From positions 1,488,001-1,552,000 of the forward strand of contig NZ_RBIL01000002.1 in NCBI RefSeq assembly GCF_003633755.1: DNA of 64,000 nt, read 5' to 3'. The DNA is from Solirubrobacter pauli (GTDB lineage: Bacteria; Actinomycetota; Thermoleophilia; Solirubrobacterales; Solirubrobacteraceae). Position numbers and translations under genes: made by a program. Of this stretch, positions 61,028 to 64,000 are shown piece by piece (the stretch's first letter is position 1; every line of letters begins with the position of its first letter). The notes under the pieces are model-generated. The model had not been told where the DNA came from. It ran no database searches and saw only the letters and a program-made list of their open reading frames with translations.

Positions 61028-62376
61028 TCCGCCTCGCAGCCGGCGTCGCCGCCGCCAAGGCGGTCGGCACGCTCGCGCGCACCGCCGGGCGCGGCGGCGG
61101 CACCAGCCTCCCGGGGAAGGTGCTGACCCGCGTCGAGCCGCACGCGATCAAGCGGCTCGCGCAGCGGCTCGAGCGCGGCAACGTCGTCATCTCCGCCACC
61201 AACGGCAAGACGACCACCGCCGCGATGGTCGCGTCGATCCTCCAGCGCACGGGCGCCGAGCTCGTCCACAACCGGGCGGGCGCGAACATGGCGGGCGGCA
61301 TCGCGTCCGCGCTCGCCGACGCCTCCCGCGGCGGCGGCCGCCGCCTGACCGGCAACTTCGGCCTGTTCGAGGTGGACGAGTTCTGGCTCGGCCAGGTCAG
61401 CGAGGAGCTCGAGCCGCGCGCGACGCTGCTCGGCAACCTCTATCGCGACCAGCTGGACCGCTTCGGCGAGCTGGAGATCATCGCCGACCGCTGGGCGACG
61501 ATCGTCCGCAACCGCGCCGGGCTCGTGCTCAACGCGGACGACCCGCTCGTCGCCGACCTCGGGCGTCACGCCCCCGAGCCGACCTACTTCGGCGTGGACG
61601 ACGACCGGCTCGCGCTCCCCGAGCTCCAGCACGCCAGCGACTCCAAGCACTGCCGCCGCTGCGGCCACGCGTACACCTACAGCGCGGTCTACCTCGCCCA
61701 CCTCGGCCACTACAAGTGCCCGAACTGCGGTCAGGAGCGCCCGGAGCCGTCCGTGGTCGGCACGAACGTGCAGCTCAATGGCATCCGCAACGCGACGTTC
61801 GACCTCAACGGCCACCGCGTCGAGCTGCCGCTCCCGGGCCTCTACAACGTCTACAACGCGCTCGGCGCCGCCGCGCTCACGCTCAGCCTGGGCGTGGCGA
61901 TCGAGGACGTCGTGCAGGGCCTGCAGGCCGTCGCGCCCGCCTTCGGCCGCGCCGAGACGCTGGACCTGGGCCGCCCCACGTCGCTGCTGCTCGTCAAGAA
62001 CCCGGCCGGGGCGAACGAGGTGCTCAGGACCCTCGCGCTGGAAGGCCGGGAGCTGGACCTGCTCGGCGTCCTCAACGACCGGATCGCCGACGGCCGCGAC
62101 GTGTCCTGGGTGTGGGACGCCGACTGGGAGCTGCTCGTCGGCAGCGTCCGGCACTTCACCGCCTCCGGCACCCGCGCGGCCGAGCTGGCGCTGCGGATGA
62201 AGTACGCGGGGCTGGACCCGGACCGCATCACCGTCGTCGACGACCTCGAGCAGGGCCTCGACCACGCGCTGTCCAGCGGCGACGGCCCGCTGTACGTCGT
62301 CCCCACGTACACCGCGCTGCTCGAGCTGCGCGAGATCCTCACCCGCCGCGGCCAGGCGGAGGCCTACTGGCGATGA
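61024..62376 (+). CDS. murT: Lipid II isoglutaminyl synthase subunit MurT
   Basis: 450 residues from GTG 61024. The Mur-ligase P-loop is SATNGKTTTAAMVAS, followed by a cysteine zinc ribbon (CRRCG ... CPNCG, near residues 218-240) and the C-terminal DUF1727 domain. With GatD it amidates D-Glu of lipid II to D-isoglutamine, necessary for peptidoglycan crosslinking. A methyltransferase gene separates it from gatD. Confidence 0.93.
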   Translation: MIRLAAGVAAAKAVGTLARTAGRGGGTSLPGKVLTRVEPHAIKRLAQRLERGNVVISATNGKTTTAAMVASILQRTGAELVHNRAGANMAGGIASALADASRGGGRRLTGNFGLFEVDEFWLGQVSEELEPRATLLGNLYRDQLDRFGELEIIADRWATIVRNRAGLVLNADDPLVADLGRHAPEPTYFGVDDDRLALPELQHASDSKHCRRCGHAYTYSAVYLAHLGHYKCPNCGQERPEPSVVGTNVQLNGIRNATFDLNGHRVELPLPGLYNVYNALGAAALTLSLGVAIEDVVQGLQAVAPAFGRAETLDLGRPTSLLLVKNPAGANEVLRTLALEGRELDLLGVLNDRIADGRDVSWVWDADWELLVGSVRHFTASGTRAAELALRMKYAGLDPDRITVVDDLEQGLDHALSSGDGPLYVVPTYTALLELREILTRRGQAEAYWR

Positions 62377-63083
62377 CCCCGGAAGTCGCCGTCTGGCACG
62401 ACGTGGAGTGCGGCCGCTACGAGGCCGACCTGCCGCTCTGGAAGGAGCTGGCGAGCGAGGCGCAGACCACGCTCGACATCGGCGCCGGCACCGGCCGGGT
62501 CGCGCTGCGCCTGGCCTACGACGGCCACGCCGTGACCGCGCTCGACATCGATGGTGACCTGCTGGCGGTGCTCACCGAGCGCGCCACGGAGTCCGGCCTG
62601 GCCGTCCCCACGATCACCGCCGACGCCACCGACTTCACGGTCGAGCGCCCGTTCGACCTGATCGCCGTCCCGATGCAGACCGTGCAGCTGCTGCCGGCGC
62701 GCGACGGCTTCTTCGCCTCCGTCCGGCGCGCGCTCGCCCCCGGCGGCCGGCTGGCGATCGCGATCGCCACCGAGCTGGAGGCCTACGACGGGGCGCCGCC
62801 GCTGCCGGCGCCGGACATCGGCCACGACGGCGGCTGGACGTTCATCTCGCAGCCCGTCGCGATCCGCGTCGACGACCACAAGGCCTCGATCGAGCGCGTG
62901 CGTCAGCGCGTCGGCCCCGACCAGGAGCGGATCACGACCGAGGACCTGATCGAGCTCGCGGTCGTCACCCCGGGCCAGCTGGCCGAGGAGGCCGCCCAGC
63001 ACGGCCTCGAGGCCGAGGAGCTGCGTCACATCCCCGAGACGCTCGAGCACGTCGCGAGCCAGGTGGTGCTCTTCCGTGGCTGA
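62373..63083 (+). CDS. Class I SAM-dependent methyltransferase
   Basis: 236 residues. SAM motif LDIGAGTGRVALRLAYDGHAVTALDID and motif II FDLIAVPMQTVQLLP. It lies between murT and gatD, overlapping both (ATGA, and 8 bases with gatD). The insertion in an otherwise conserved pair is unusual and hints at a cell-wall or lipid II related substrate. Confidence 0.82.
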   Translation: MTPEVAVWHDVECGRYEADLPLWKELASEAQTTLDIGAGTGRVALRLAYDGHAVTALDIDGDLLAVLTERATESGLAVPTITADATDFTVERPFDLIAVPMQTVQLLPARDGFFASVRRALAPGGRLAIAIATELEAYDGAPPLPAPDIGHDGGWTFISQPVAIRVDDHKASIERVRQRVGPDQERITTEDLIELAVVTPGQLAEEAAQHGLEAEELRHIPETLEHVASQVVLFRG

Positions 63084-63816
63084 CGTCCTGCGCGTGTGCG
63101 CGCTCTATCCGGACCTGATGAACATCTACGCCGACCGCGGCAACCTGCAGCTGCTGCAGCGCCGCTGCGAGTGGCGCGGCCTCGGCTTCGAGCTGAGCGG
63201 CGTCGGCCTCGGCGACTCGCTCGACCCCGACGCGCACGACCTCTTTTACGTAGGCGGCGGTCAGGACCGCGACCAGGCCCTGTGCGCCGAGGACATGGCG
63301 TCCGACAAGCGCGAGGCGCTGCACAAGGCGGCCGACGACGGCAAGGTCATCTTCGCCGTCTGCGGCGGCTACCAGCTGCTCGGCCACGCCTACGACCTGG
63401 ACGGCACCAAGCTGCCGGGCGTCGGCCTGGTCGACCTGGAGACCGTGCGCGAGGACGGCCCGCGGCTGATCGGCAACGTCGCCATCGAGGTCGAGCTCGA
63501 CGGCACGCCGCACGTGCTCGCCGGCTTCGAGAACCACGGCGGGCGGACGCGCCTGGGAGCGCAGACGCGCCCGCTCGGCCGGGTCCTGAAAGGCCACGGC
63601 AACGACGGCCGCTCGGGCTTCGAGGGCGTCCGCGGCGGCGCCCACGGCACCGTCGTCGGCACGTACCTGCACGGCCCGCTGCTCCCCAAGAACGCGTGGT
63701 TCGCCGACTGGTTGACCGCAACGGCCCTGCACCTGGCGGTAAGTGAGCTGGCACCGCTCGACGACCGTCTCGAGGACGCCGCGCACGCCGCTGCCCGGCG
63801 TGCTGCCGGTATCTGA
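63076..63816 (+). CDS. gatD: Lipid II isoglutaminyl synthase glutaminase subunit GatD
   Basis: 246 residues from GTG 63076. The class I glutaminase nucleophile is Cys in FAVCGGYQLLG, and the catalytic His is in GTYLHGPLLPKN. The N-terminal LYPDLMNIYADRGNLQLL is typical of GatD/CobQ-like proteins. Supplies ammonia to MurT. Confidence 0.93.
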   Translation: MADVLRVCALYPDLMNIYADRGNLQLLQRRCEWRGLGFELSGVGLGDSLDPDAHDLFYVGGGQDRDQALCAEDMASDKREALHKAADDGKVIFAVCGGYQLLGHAYDLDGTKLPGVGLVDLETVREDGPRLIGNVAIEVELDGTPHVLAGFENHGGRTRLGAQTRPLGRVLKGHGNDGRSGFEGVRGGAHGTVVGTYLHGPLLPKNAWFADWLTATALHLAVSELAPLDDRLEDAAHAAARRAAGI

Positions 63817-63861
63817 CTCGGTAGAGTCCCGCTTTCCCACCCCCGTTTCCGGGATTTCCTC

Positions 63862-64000
63862 TTGCCATCGACCAACTCCGCCCAATCCGAGGGGCCGTCC
63901 GGCTACCGCCAAGCGGTCGAGCTCGAGTTCGCCGAAGCGACCAAGCGCTACCCGGGTTCGGACGCCGCCGCCGTCGACGGCCTGAGCCTGACCGTCCCCG
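63862..64000 (+). CDS. ABC transporter ATP-binding protein (partial, 5' end)
   Basis: TTG 63862 opens a frame running off the window. Its 46 residues include VELEFAEATKRYPGSDAAAVDGLSLTVP, the beginning of an ABC ATPase of the osmoprotectant (OpuCA/ProV) or related type; Walker A is beyond the edge. A TAGAGT -10 at 63822-63827 gives a short leader. Family assignment within ABC proteins is a guess. Confidence 0.6.
   Translation, partial: MPSTNSAQSEGPSGYRQAVELEFAEATKRYPGSDAAAVDGLSLTVP

Overview
The window is a very GC-rich actinobacterial chromosome segment. It has many GTG and TTG starts, short or overlapping gene junctions, and many start codons 6-8 bases downstream of a TANNNT -10 box, which is the signature of leaderless mRNAs. 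Gene content fits a Thermoleophilia (Solirubrobacter/Conexibacter-like) soil bacterium: MurT/GatD, a form-II-type CO dehydrogenase-like locus, TIGR03663/DUF2298 membrane glycosyltransferases and an eCIS-type effector. That taxonomic placement is inference. I saw no rRNA, tRNA, CRISPR array, intact insertion sequence or prophage.

Layout. 0-3.9 kb: a sensor-domain membrane protein, a TetR/aldo-keto reductase operon and small secreted proteins. 3.9-10.7 kb: a minus-strand toxin-like block made of a 1,582-residue modular protein with an eCIS-effector-like N-terminus, coiled coils, membrane helices and a possible toxin tip, a translationally coupled HEAT-like protein, then an Xre/MbcA-like antitoxin and a RES toxin. 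10.8-18.9 kb: a subtilisin-like protease, a shortened Uma2 remnant, a CsoR repressor with its operator, a presenilin/SPP-like GxGD membrane protein, an acetoacetate decarboxylase-fold protein, a GroES-like protein, dodecin, NudC and a GT1 glycosyltransferase. 19-26.7 kb: sugar kinase, epimerase, GT2, DUF2064, methyltransferase, a cytochrome b/sulfite-oxidase-fold fusion, a GT39-like membrane protein and a divergent sugar transferase.

28.1-43 kb is a molybdenum centre. A TOBE-domain regulator, a MoaD-MoaE fusion, MoaC, MoaA and MoeA make the cofactor. A MobA/MocA-type nucleotidyltransferase may mature it. A coxSLM operon with AAA and VWA maturation factors and CoxG forms a molybdenum hydroxylase. 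A MarR/MMPL efflux pair and a Crp/Fnr regulator lie between.

43-64 kb: PilZ, an AlkZ-like winged-helix protein, a thioredoxin, a frameshifted thioredoxin-like gene, an unusual array of stem-loops (46.6-46.8 kb), an HNH-repeat/coiled-coil protein, a flippase-like protein with TIGR03663 and DUF2298 partners, an enolase-superfamily enzyme, an ECF sigma factor coupled to an O6-alkylguanine transferase, a cyclophilin lipoprotein, a HAD phosphatase, a LysR/aldo-keto reductase pair, a diacylglycerol-kinase-like protein, the MurT/GatD pair that amidates lipid II, and the start of an ABC transporter ATPase.

The observations I rate highest are the modular toxin-like block, the bacterial GxGD protease candidate, the stem-loop array with repeated linkers, and the promoter grammar: leaderless starts, divergent overlapping -10 boxes, and TAG stop codons that double as the next gene's -10 box.
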